Positions 18,195 through 26,109 of a DNA stretch of 64,000 nt are shown here, piece after piece. Both the position numbers and the translations under genes were made by a program. The stretch comes from Alkaliphilus hydrothermalis (GTDB taxonomy: Bacteria; Bacillota; Clostridia; Peptostreptococcales; Natronincolaceae), in NCBI RefSeq assembly GCF_016908555.1, contig NZ_JAFBEE010000011.1, positions 25,583 to 89,582 on the forward strand, written 5' to 3'. Position 1 is the stretch's first letter; the number at the start of each line of letters is the position of its first letter. A model generated the notes under the pieces. That model did not search any database and was not told where the DNA came from. It was given only the letters and a program-made list of their open reading frames with translations.

Positions 18195-18223
18195 AATCTA
18201 TCATACTTTGATTTTTATGTCAA
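18195..18223 (-). promoter_or_regulatory. Second, distal promoter upstream of rpmG
   Basis: TTGACA (18223-18218), 17 bp, TAGATT (18200-18195) on the minus strand. The -35 is perfect, the -10 is weaker. It could be a second start for the rpmG-secE-nusG unit. Confidence 0.5.
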
Positions 18224-18330
18224 TAAAAAAATACAATTATCCTTGCTTGACTAATCTGACTGCTATTCATTAGCAATTAGAGCTAGTATACCACTTATTT
18301 AAACCAATTATTTGCTGTAGCAATTATTTT

Positions 18331-18359
18331 GAGGGACTAGGTTATCCCTAGCCCCCTCA
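18331..18359 (-). terminator. Hairpin after tuf copy 2
   Basis: GAGGGGGCTAGG-type and CCTAGTCCCTC arms pair around a short loop 21 bp past the tuf stop. The T run is poor on both strands, so it may end or stabilise the tuf mRNA rather than be a textbook terminator. Confidence 0.5.
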
Positions 18360-18379
18360 TATACAAGTTAAACTAGATA

Positions 18380-19573
18380 CTACTCCATAATAGAAGCTAC
18401 TACTCCAGCTCCTACTGTTCTACCGCCTTCACGAATCGCAAATCTTAATCCTTCTTCTGTTGCGATTGGGCTGATTAGTTCGATTTCCATTGTGATATTA
18501 TCTCCTGGCATTACCATTTCTACTCCATCTGGTAACTTGATGCTTCCAGTTACGTCAGTTGTTCTGAAGTAGAACTGTGGTCTATATCCATCGAAGAATG
18601 GAGTATGTCTTCCACCTTCTTCTTTCTTTAGTACGTAAACCTCTGCCTTAAACTTTGTATGAGGATTAATTGAACCTGGCTTAGCTAATACTTGACCTCT
18701 TTCGATTTCTTGTCTTTGAATACCTCTTAATAGGATTCCAACGTTATCTCCCGCTTGAGCTTGATCAAGAAGCTTTCTGAACATTTCTACGCCTGTTACT
18801 ACTAGCTTTCTCTTGGCTTCTGCTAATCCTACTAATTCTACTTCGTCTTGAACCTTTACGATTCCTCTTTCTACTCTTCCTGTAGCAACTGTTCCTCTAC
18901 CTGTGATAGAGAATACGTCCTCTACTGGCATTAGGAATGGCTTATTTACGTCTCTTTCTGGCTCTGGGATGTACTCGTCGATGATCTCGAATAATTCAAC
19001 AATCTTATCTCCCCATGGTCCATCTGGATCATTTAATGCTTGTAATGCTGATCCTCTTACGATTGGCGTATCATCTCCTGGGAATTCATACATGTTTAAT
19101 AAGTCTCTTACTTCCATTTCTACTAACTCTAATAATTCTTCGTCATCTACCATATCGCACTTATTTAAGAATACTACGATATATGGTACCCCTACCTGTC
19201 TAGATAAAAGGATATGCTCTCTTGTTTGAGGCATTGGACCATCTGCCGCTGAACATACTAAGATAGCTCCGTCCATTTGTGCAGCTCCTGTGATCATGTT
19301 CTTTACATAGTCAGCATGGCCTGGGCAGTCTACGTGAGCGTAGTGTCTGTTGTTTGTTTCATACTCAACGTGAGCTGTAGAGATTGTGATACCTCTTTCT
19401 TTTTCTTCTGGAGCTTTATCGATTTGGTCGAATGCTACCGCATTACCAGTTCCAAATCTCTTGTTTAATGTGATTGTGATTGCAGCAGTTAAAGTTGTTT
19501 TACCGTGGTCTACGTGTCCAATTGTTCCAACGTTTACGTGGGGCTTATTTCTTTCAAATTTAGCTTTTGCCAT
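18380..19573 (-). CDS. tuf: Elongation factor Tu, copy 2
   Basis: A second 397-residue EF-Tu, nearly identical to the gene at 1933-3126. By my reading the proteins differ only at residues 172 and 239 (Val here, Ile there), and the DNA by about eight positions. I start at MAKAKFERN behind a GGAGGAG site; six extra in-frame codons upstream overlap that site. It is located between sigH and rpmG-secE-nusG. A promoter and a terminator-like hairpin lie in its own 5' region. Confidence 0.97.
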   Translation of the reverse strand: MAKAKFERNKPHVNVGTIGHVDHGKTTLTAAITITLNKRFGTGNAVAFDQIDKAPEEKERGITISTAHVEYETNNRHYAHVDCPGHADYVKNMITGAAQMDGAILVCSAADGPMPQTREHILLSRQVGVPYIVVFLNKCDMVDDEELLELVEMEVRDLLNMYEFPGDDTPIVRGSALQALNDPDGPWGDKIVELFEIIDEYIPEPERDVNKPFLMPVEDVFSITGRGTVATGRVERGIVKVQDEVELVGLAEAKRKLVVTGVEMFRKLLDQAQAGDNVGILLRGIQRQEIERGQVLAKPGSINPHTKFKAEVYVLKKEEGGRHTPFFDGYRPQFYFRTTDVTGSIKLPDGVEMVMPGDNITMEIELISPIATEEGLRFAIREGGRTVGAGVVASIME

Positions 19574-19693
19574 TTTTTTCTCCTCCTTCAAGTAAGTAAA
19601 CAGTTTAAAATACTAGATATTTCTTTTTTTAAAACCAGGATCAAGAACACGATACCGTGTGTTTCCACTTCCCAGTCTATTTAGAAAAACATT

Positions 19694-19720
19694 TATAAGG
19701 CCTTCCTTCAAAGGCCTTAT
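19694..19720 (-). terminator. Terminator-like hairpin between sigH and tuf copy 2
   Basis: On the minus strand ATAAGGCCTT and AAGGCCTTAT pair around a 6-nt loop, followed by AAATGTTTTT. It may simply end the sigH transcript. However a consensus promoter at 19759-19787 lies before it, so it would then also fall inside the tuf 5' leader and could act as an attenuator. Confidence 0.7.
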
Positions 19721-19758
19721 ACATTTAAAAAAACTATACTTTTCACTCTATCGTAGAT

Positions 19759-19787
19759 ATTTTACTATGTATCCTAGATAGTGTCAA
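19759..19787 (-). promoter_or_regulatory. Sigma-A type promoter for tuf copy 2
   Basis: TTGACA (19787-19782), 17 bp, TAAAAT (19764-19759) on the minus strand, between the sigH stop and the tuf start. The predicted leader is about 180 nt. Confidence 0.65.
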
Positions 19788-19826
19788 TACATATCTAATT
19801 TTTATTCATGTATAATTTATTTCCAT

Positions 19827-20480
19827 CTATCCATTTCTAACTTCTAGATATCGTTCAAGTTTTCTCTTTACCCGTTGTAAGGCATTATCGATTGATTTCA
19901 CGTGTCTGTTTAAATCACCCGCTATTTCCTGATATGATCTCCCCTGTAGGTACAGCATCAGAACTTTCCATTCCAGATCACTAAGTATTTCCCCAATTTT
20001 TCCTTCAATCTGCCCCAGTTCTTCCCTGCAAATAATGAGTTCTTCTGGATCAGTAATCTTATGCCCTGAAATTACGTCCAACAAAGTTCTATCTGATTCT
20101 TCATCATAGATAGGTTTGTTCAGAGACACATAGGAATTCAATGGTATATGCTTTTGCCTTGTGGCTGTTTTAATTGCTGTGATAATTTGTCTGGTAATAC
20201 ATAGTTCTGCAAAGGCTTTAAAAGATGATAGCTTGTCCGATCTAAAGTCACGGATTGCTTTATATAATCCAATCATACCCTCTTGTACAATATCCTCTCG
20301 ATCAGCTCCAATCAAAAAATAGGATCGAGCCTTAGCCCTTACAAAGTTGCGATATTTTTTTATAATGATCTCTAAAGCAATAGGATCACCATTTTTAGCC
20401 TCTTCAACTATAATCTCATCTGGTACTTCAGTAGAACTTTCTATAATCTCTCTTTTGGCTATCCCTGCACCCACACACAT
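19827..20480 (-). CDS. sigH: RNA polymerase sigma factor SigH (sigma-30)
   Basis: SigH (217 aa from the ATG chosen) directs RNA polymerase to stationary-phase and early sporulation promoters in Firmicutes. Region 2 contains REDIVQEGMIGLYKAIRDF with the core-binding and -10 recognition helices; region 4 has the helix-turn-helix YLQGRSYQEIAGDLNRHVKS. I chose ATG 20478-20480; a GTG three codons upstream (20489) is possible because the purine-rich site overlaps both. Neighbours yacP and rlmB upstream are the standard order. Confidence 0.93.
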   Translation of the reverse strand: MCVGAGIAKREIIESSTEVPDEIIVEEAKNGDPIALEIIIKKYRNFVRAKARSYFLIGADREDIVQEGMIGLYKAIRDFRSDKLSSFKAFAELCITRQIITAIKTATRQKHIPLNSYVSLNKPIYDEESDRTLLDVISGHKITDPEELIICREELGQIEGKIGEILSDLEWKVLMLYLQGRSYQEIAGDLNRHVKSIDNALQRVKRKLERYLEVRNG

Positions 20481-20559
20481 CGCCTCCACCCTTTATAAAA
20501 TGCCCAAAAACCATGAATATATTATAACCCAAAGAATTATGTAAAGTCAACATGGCATT

Positions 20560-21072
20560 TTACAGTTTTCGTCTGAATTTTTCAAGTTTTTCTAAAACAC
20601 TGGAGTCTAGACGGTTGGATATTTCCTCTTTTTTTAAAGTATTTTCTCTAGTCTTTTTTCCCACCCGAGCCTTCATGTGTTCATAATCAGCGATGAGCTC
20701 CCTTACAGAGATTCTAGTAGCACCGCCTCCCAATACCATTTGTTGCTCTAACCAGTCATTTGTAGCTACCACAACACGATTTCTTTTTTCAATTAATCCG
20801 ATTACTTTCCGCTCAATATACCCATCTGCTGTCTCTCTTTCTTTGGTAAAAACCACTTCAACACCTTTAATTTTCTCACTTTTACCCCTGCTCCTCCTAA
20901 CAAGATGAGCGTCAAAAACAACAATAATTTTGACTGCCTTTAAAGATTGGTATTCCATCATTATCTCAATCAAAGCATTTCTAGCCTCGTCTAAATCTTG
21001 GTGACAAATTTCTCTTAAATACGGCCAAGCATTGATGACATTATACCCATCTATCAACAGATATTCCTTCAA
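20560..21072 (-). CDS. yacP: NYN domain protein, YacP family (putative ribonuclease)
   Basis: A 170-residue NYN/PIN-like protein. It starts KEYLLIDGYNVINAWPYL, the acidic metal-binding motif of NYN RNases, with a second acidic cluster at IIVVFDAH and a third near VVATNDWLEQ. B. subtilis YacP (Rae1) is a ribosome-associated endoribonuclease that cuts mRNA in the A site. The start is TTG (21070-21072) behind GAGGACAGG. The position between rlmB and sigH is conserved across Firmicutes. Activity of this protein is inferred from family. Confidence 0.88.
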   Translation of the reverse strand: MKEYLLIDGYNVINAWPYLREICHQDLDEARNALIEIMMEYQSLKAVKIIVVFDAHLVRRSRGKSEKIKGVEVVFTKERETADGYIERKVIGLIEKRNRVVVATNDWLEQQMVLGGGATRISVRELIADYEHMKARVGKKTRENTLKKEEISNRLDSSVLEKLEKFRRKL

Positions 21073-21098
21073 TTTCCTGTCCTCACCTTATTCACTAA

Positions 21099-21839
21099 TC
21101 AACCTTGGGATCTCTGACGAAAAACTTCGTACATAAGGATAGCAGCAGCCACCGAGGCATTAAGGGAAGTTATTTTACCAACCATAGGTAGTTTCACTAA
21201 GAAATCACACTTTTCTTTTATTAATCTTGAAATGCCAGCTCCTTCACTACCAATTACTAAAGCAATAGCTCCTGTAAGATTCATAGCGTAGTGTTCTTTT
21301 TCTCCATCCATATCTGCCCCCGTTATCCATACACCCATCTTCTTTAATTTATCTATGGTTTGGGGTATATTGGAAACCTTTGCCACAGGCACATACTCTA
21401 TTGCACCAGCTGACGTTTTAGCCACAACAGCTGTTAATCCTACCGCCCGTCTTTTGGGAATAATAATACCATCTACTCCTACAGCATCGGCAGTCCTCAT
21501 GATGCTTCCTAAATTGTGGGGGTCCATAATTTCATCTAAAATTAGAATAAATGGGTCCTTCCCCTTCTTCTTCGCCTTCTCCATTATGTCTTCAACAGTA
21601 CTGTATTCATGGGCAGCCACCATTGCAATTACCCCTTGATGGTTGTCGGATTCAGATATTTCATTAAGCTTTTGTCTATCCACCTGTTGTACTGGAATTT
21701 TCTTATCCTTAGCTAGGGCAATCACTTTTTTAATGGAGCCTTCTGCTGCTCCTTTAGCAACTAAGATTTTATCAATCTCCCTACCTGATTTTAATGCTTC
21801 TATAACGGGATTTCTCCCCTCTAACTTGTCGCTGGACAT
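21099..21839 (-). CDS. rlmB: 23S rRNA 2'-O-methyltransferase, TrmH/SpoU family
   Basis: This 246-residue SPOUT methyltransferase has the N-terminal L30e-like substrate-binding domain (beginning EGRNPVIEALKSGR) and the C-terminal knotted SpoU domain with the three motifs DPHNLGSIMRTADAVG, LVIGSEGAGISRL and LPMVGKITSLNASVAAAI. It is expected to methylate the ribose of 23S rRNA G2251, as E. coli RlmB does, but clostridial members have not all been tested. It lies between thyX and yacP. Confidence 0.92.
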   Translation of the reverse strand: MSSDKLEGRNPVIEALKSGREIDKILVAKGAAEGSIKKVIALAKDKKIPVQQVDRQKLNEISESDNHQGVIAMVAAHEYSTVEDIMEKAKKKGKDPFILILDEIMDPHNLGSIMRTADAVGVDGIIIPKRRAVGLTAVVAKTSAGAIEYVPVAKVSNIPQTIDKLKKMGVWITGADMDGEKEHYAMNLTGAIALVIGSEGAGISRLIKEKCDFLVKLPMVGKITSLNASVAAAILMYEVFRQRSQG

Positions 21840-21889
21840 AGGGCCACTTCCTTTCTTTCTCCTTATTTTTCCCTAAAGATTAAAACTTA

Positions 21890-22675
21890 CTATTCGCTAC
21901 CGAGTTTTTGGAAATTCTCCCTAACTTCTTGTATTTTGCCACATGTCATGGCTCCCTCTGGACATTGACCCTTTATGCAATTAGGTCCACTATATTTGAA
22001 GACTGTAGGAGCCACCGCTTGAACCAATCTCAACATCTCAGTTGCTACAAATCTAATCTCCCATTGGGCACGATTGCAACATCGATGGTGGAAGAAGTTA
22101 AATAATGCCCTAGCATTCATCGTCACGACGATTTTTGTCTCACAAGCATTGGGAAGTACAAACCTTGCATCTTCTATTGCTTGCTTTTCAGCCAATGACT
22201 TTGCTTTTTTTTCCGAAGTACCATTCTCAATTAGACTTTTATAATGTTCTTCAAATAGAATATTTGCCAAATCATCATAGGCCTTTTGCAGTTGCTCCAT
22301 TGTATCGATATACAACTGGTGTGCTTTAGGTAATTTCTTTATTTCCGGGGGAATAACATATTGAAATTGACCTTCCCTTACATATCTTTGACTTTTTTGG
22401 GAGTAACTAGACCCGATTCGGTGTCTAACTAATTGGTGGGTCAAGCTACGGGATACTCCTTCGATTCCAAAGGTAAAATTGATATGTTCAAAGGGAGATT
22501 CATGGCCTAATCTAGCCAACATATCAATGAAGTTAATCACATTCTCCTCCTGCAGGTTATCCATCAAACCTTGAATATTACTGCTGGAATAGCACAATTT
22601 TGCTGCTGCAGCCATGATTTTTTCAGGTTCTGGTGTATATGTAATCAAAGATACTTTACAGTTACTTTCCATCAT
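21890..22675 (-). CDS. thyX: FAD-dependent thymidylate synthase
   Basis: ThyX (261 aa) makes dTMP from dUMP using FAD and methylenetetrahydrofolate. The diagnostic RHR motif is at residues 84-86 (RHRIGSSYSQKSQRYV), and the FAD/dUMP-binding regions include HESPFEHINFTF. It overlaps the 3' end of the upstream small membrane protein gene by 14 bp, so they are translationally coupled. No thyA is seen here. With the class II ribonucleotide reductase at 58930-61227, it supplies DNA precursors by oxygen-independent routes. An ATG three bases downstream is an alternative start. Confidence 0.96.
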   Translation of the reverse strand: MMESNCKVSLITYTPEPEKIMAAAAKLCYSSSNIQGLMDNLQEENVINFIDMLARLGHESPFEHINFTFGIEGVSRSLTHQLVRHRIGSSYSQKSQRYVREGQFQYVIPPEIKKLPKAHQLYIDTMEQLQKAYDDLANILFEEHYKSLIENGTSEKKAKSLAEKQAIEDARFVLPNACETKIVVTMNARALFNFFHHRCCNRAQWEIRFVATEMLRLVQAVAPTVFKYSGPNCIKGQCPEGAMTCGKIQEVRENFQKLGSE

Positions 22676-23036
22676 TTACTCCCCCTTTTATTCTTATGTC
22701 CCTTACTGGAAATATTCTAAATATATAACTACGTACCTTTGCAGTATATTCCCCCTGCAACTCCTCCTCATGCCACTCACCCTTTTGGTCCTGGTATTTA
22801 ATCTTCGTACTACCTTCTTCAGTGGTTTGTTTTACCGATACCACCTCATAGGTAAAGATTGTCGAATCCCAAATAAGGGCTCCTGTTTTTAGAGGTGCTG
22901 TTGACTGGGCATAGTCTTTGTATTTTAATAACTCCCCCTCCAGCCCCTTCACTGGATCAAGCCAGAGGGATTTGGATACTAAGAGGATTAACAATACAAT
23001 AGATAACCAAATCATAGCTTTAGTCTTATGATTCAT
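22662..23036 (-). CDS. Small single-pass membrane protein, unknown function
   Basis: A 124-residue protein I do not recognise. The N terminus (MNHKTKAMIWLSIVLLILLV) is a membrane anchor or uncleaved signal helix; the remaining 100 residues are soluble and probably external, with an acidic, then beta-rich composition (TFTYEVVSVKQTTEEGSTKIKYQ region). I start at the ATG 23034-23036, which has a GGAGG site; an ATG four codons upstream sits directly on that site. It overlaps mrnC at one end and thyX at the other, so it is part of that operon. Confidence 0.75.
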   Translation of the reverse strand: MNHKTKAMIWLSIVLLILLVSKSLWLDPVKGLEGELLKYKDYAQSTAPLKTGALIWDSTIFTYEVVSVKQTTEEGSTKIKYQDQKGEWHEEELQGEYTAKVRSYIFRIFPVRDIRIKGGVNDGK

Positions 23037-23508
23037 GATTACCACCATCCTCCTTGTTACTTATCAAATTTGCTGGAATCTCCCCATTGATGATTGCAAT
23101 GCCTTTAGCCATGATCTCCATTAGTCTCTCAGTGCTTCCAGTATAAAATAAGTACCCCAAAAGTGCTTCAAAACCCGTGGCATAACGATAGTCTGTCAAG
23201 TCGGCATTTTTAGGTACAGTAGCAGATTTCTGATTTCTCCCCCGCTTCACTACGGTCCATTCAACCTCCGTCAATTCAGGCTCTAGAGTATGGACAATTT
23301 TTGCTTGGGCCTTTGCTTTAACGTATTTAGTTGCACTCTTATGAAGGGCATTTACCGACACATTTTTCTCCAGCACTAAATGATTTCTTACAAACACTTC
23401 AAAAACAGCATCCCCTACATATGCCAACACCAAGGGTGCCATCATCCTAGCTTCTTGTTCTGTTTTAATTTCTGTTGGTGTATTGATCTTATCTAAAAGT
23501 GATTCCAT
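23026..23508 (-). CDS. mrnC: Mini-ribonuclease III
   Basis: MrnC (160 aa) is an RNase III catalytic domain without the dsRNA-binding domain; in B. subtilis it matures 23S rRNA. The active-site motif LAYVGDAVFEVFVRNHLV (about residues 28-45) has the essential acidic residues, and the second acidic motif is near GFEALLGYLFYTG. It lies downstream of cysS, the classic Firmicutes arrangement, though 268 bp away here. Confidence 0.94.
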   Translation of the reverse strand: MESLLDKINTPTEIKTEQEARMMAPLVLAYVGDAVFEVFVRNHLVLEKNVSVNALHKSATKYVKAKAQAKIVHTLEPELTEVEWTVVKRGRNQKSATVPKNADLTDYRYATGFEALLGYLFYTGSTERLMEIMAKGIAIINGEIPANLISNKEDGGNHES

Positions 23509-23776
23509 ATCATACCTGCCTTTTTATAGTTTACCACTATTATATTTCATTTTAACACCCATATCAATCGACTATCCCTATTCAGTCCCTTAGTTTACTG
23601 AAACACTCATTTGGTCCTATGAGTAAGAAACACAGCCAATACAATGTATATCCTCCTTTTAACAGGTGAAGGAGACCACCTTTGGGCCTCCTGTATTCAG
23701 GTCATTCAAGTGTCATTGGAATAAACACAGCCTATTAGCCCTTGCCTGTTAATAAGCCAATAGCTTTAGAGTTCCA

Positions 23777-25168
23777 CTACGACTTCTTCCACTTAACCCC
23801 TTGAGGAGTATCTTCTAAAATAATACCCCTCGCCTTAAGATCATCTCTAATCTCGTCCGCCAACTTAAAGTCACGGTCTTTTCTTGCCTGTTGACGTTTC
23901 TCGATCAAAGCTTCAATCTCTTCTTCTAATGAAGATTCTTCTTTTTTACCCAGCAGCCCTAACACCCCACTGAGCTCCACAAGTAGGTCATAGGCTTTTT
24001 GAAGAGCTTCTTTACTAGTATCTGCTGCAATATTTGAGTTGATGTATCTTACCATTTCAAATATGACTGATATACCGTCGGCTGTATTGAAGTCATCATC
24101 CATAGCTTCAATAAATTTTTCCCTATAGGTAGATAACTCATCCACCCAGCCTTCTCCATCCATCTTATCATCTTTTGCATTCTCCAATAAATGTGTAATG
24201 TTATTCTTTGCATTATATAATCTATCCAGACCATTTTTAGCCGCTTCTACTAAATCCTTACTAAAGTTTACTGGATTTCGGTAGTGGGCGGAGAACATAA
24301 AGAATCGGATTACTTCAAGATCATATTCTTGAGCTATTTCCCTTGGAGTAAAGAAGTTATTTAATGACTTTGACATTTTTTTATTGTCAACATTTAAGTA
24401 TCCAACATGTACCCAATAGTTGGCGAAGGCTTTACCGCAAGCAGCCTCACTTTGGGCAATTTCATTTTCGTGATGAGGGAATACTAAATCTCCCCCTCCA
24501 CCATGGATATCAATCGTTTCTCCAAGGTATTTTTTTACCATAGCAGAGCACTCAATATGCCATCCTGGTCTTCCATCTCCCCAAGGACTCCTCCAGCTAG
24601 GTTCCCCAGACTTAGCAGATTTCCAGAGGGCGAAATCCAGTGGGTTTTTCTTTGCTTCATTAACTTCAATCCTCGCCCCAGATTGTAAATCGTCAAGACT
24701 TTGCTTTGATAATTTTCCATATTCTTTGAAGGCCGCTACATTAAAGTATACGTCTCCGTCTACTGCATAGGCAAATCCTTTATCTTCTAACTCTTTGATG
24801 ATATCTATGATCTCCTGCATATTTTCTGTCACCTTAGGGTGGATGTCAGCCTTTAGAATTCCCAAGCTTTCTGCATCCTTAAAATATGCTTCAATATATC
24901 TTTCGCTGATTTCCTGGGCCGATACCCCCTCAGCATTTGCCTTTTGGATAATCTTATCATCCACATCTGTAAAGTTCTGTACAAAACTTACCTCATAACC
25001 TCGATATTGAAAATATCTTCTCATGGCATCAAAGGTCATGAAAGTTCTTGCATTTCCTATGTGGAAATAGTTATATACCGTTGGACCGCAGGCATACATC
25101 TTTATTTTGCCTTCCTCTATAGGAATAAATTCTTCCTTCTTTCTTGTTAAGGTATTATATAGCTTCAT
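23777..25168 (-). CDS. cysS: Cysteinyl-tRNA synthetase
   Basis: CysRS (463 aa) is a class I synthetase. HIGN is at residues 36-39, the KMSKS signature is present (NKKMSKSLN, about 265), and zinc ligands include Cys27 and the WHIECSAM region. I start at the ATG 25166-25168, 8 nt after AGGAG; another ATG two codons up is too close to that site. It overlaps cysE by 14 bp, so the two are coupled, and both are controlled by the cysteine T-box upstream. Confidence 0.97.
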   Translation of the reverse strand: MKLYNTLTRKKEEFIPIEEGKIKMYACGPTVYNYFHIGNARTFMTFDAMRRYFQYRGYEVSFVQNFTDVDDKIIQKANAEGVSAQEISERYIEAYFKDAESLGILKADIHPKVTENMQEIIDIIKELEDKGFAYAVDGDVYFNVAAFKEYGKLSKQSLDDLQSGARIEVNEAKKNPLDFALWKSAKSGEPSWRSPWGDGRPGWHIECSAMVKKYLGETIDIHGGGGDLVFPHHENEIAQSEAACGKAFANYWVHVGYLNVDNKKMSKSLNNFFTPREIAQEYDLEVIRFFMFSAHYRNPVNFSKDLVEAAKNGLDRLYNAKNNITHLLENAKDDKMDGEGWVDELSTYREKFIEAMDDDFNTADGISVIFEMVRYINSNIAADTSKEALQKAYDLLVELSGVLGLLGKKEESSLEEEIEALIEKRQQARKDRDFKLADEIRDDLKARGIILEDTPQGVKWKKS

Positions 25169-25832
25169 CACCATTTCTCCTTTCTATTTCACTCAAGCGT
25201 TTTTCAAGCCCAAATAATTTTTTTCTTAGATTATGCATTTCGTCAAATACTGGGTCAGGCAACTTAGAGTGATCCAAATCAATCCCCTCATTAGCCGTTT
25301 GAACCTTTTTATTATCTTTTACGACAATTCTTCCCGGTACCCCCACTACTGTGCAGTTGTCGGGTACTTCCTTAAGAACCACCGAACCTGCCCCTATTCT
25401 GGAGTTATCTCCTACCCTAAAGGGCCCCAGTACCTTTGCCCCAGAGGATATTACTACATTATTGCCGATAGTAGGGTGTCGTTTTCCCTTTTCTTTACCT
25501 GTACCACCTAAGGTTGCCCCTTGGTATATGGTTACACAATCTCCAATAACTGTTGTCTCTCCTATTACTACCCCCGTACCGTGGTCTATAAATAATTTTC
25601 GACCAATGACAGCTCCAGGGTGGATTTCGATTCCCGTCAACCATCTAGCTATATTCGAAACAATTCTCGCCAACACCACCCACCCCAGTCTATATAATCC
25701 ATGGGAAATTCGATGGAACATAATGGCGTGTAGGCCTGGGTAACACAATAGGACCTCAAGGGTGGTTTTAGCAGCTGGATCTCTTTCAAATATCGCCTGA
25801 ATGTCTTCTTTAATCAGTTTAAAGAATTGCAT
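25155..25832 (-). CDS. cysE: Serine O-acetyltransferase
   Basis: CysE (225 aa) acetylates serine as the first committed step of cysteine synthesis. It has an N-terminal helical region and a left-handed beta-helix of hexapeptide repeats at about residues 65-170 (IHPGAVIGRKLFIDHGTGVVIGE and following). The active-site segment DHGTGVVIGETAVIG-like is intact. Pairing with cysS under a cysteine-specific T-box means cysteine supply and tRNA charging are controlled by the same signal. Confidence 0.96.
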   Translation of the reverse strand: MQFFKLIKEDIQAIFERDPAAKTTLEVLLCYPGLHAIMFHRISHGLYRLGWVVLARIVSNIARWLTGIEIHPGAVIGRKLFIDHGTGVVIGETTVIGDCVTIYQGATLGGTGKEKGKRHPTIGNNVVISSGAKVLGPFRVGDNSRIGAGSVVLKEVPDNCTVVGVPGRIVVKDNKKVQTANEGIDLDHSKLPDPVFDEMHNLRKKLFGLEKRLSEIERRNGDEAI

Positions 25833-25864
25833 TTCATCCTAAACCTCCTAAGATTTTTTAAATA

Positions 25865-26085
25865 AAAAACCCCACCTCTAGTAAATATACTAGAGACGGG
25901 GTCGATCCGCGGTTCCACTCTAATTGAATGATCTCTCATTCCTCTTGTAGTCGATAACGGGACTATCCGAATTGCTCTACTTTTAGTTCAAGCAATGGCT
26001 CCCAGGTGCATTTCCATTTACCTTTTTTCTAGAATCACTCTCAGCCTCTGATGATTCCTCTCTGGAAATAAGTATAAATGTACTT
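25865..26085 (-). promoter_or_regulatory. T-box riboswitch (cysteine) upstream of cysE-cysS
   Basis: On the minus strand the T-box sequence GAGTGGAACCGCG (about 25918-25906) is followed by a terminator ACCCCGTCTCTAG...CTAGAGGTGGGGTTTTTT (25905-25865). The specifier region reads GGAAATGCACC, so the codon is UGC (cysteine), matching cysE-cysS. It starts only about 25 bp past the gltX stop, so it is likely an internal attenuator in a gltX-cysE-cysS transcript, as in B. subtilis. Confidence 0.92.
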
Positions 26086-26109
26086 CTCCTGTTCTTAGCC
26101 TCTCATCTA

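Noticed and set aside
23640..23720. Hairpin between mrnC and cysS as a terminator
   Set aside because: A stem can be drawn (GGAGGCCC/TGGTCTCC) but no T run follows on either strand, so I do not call it.
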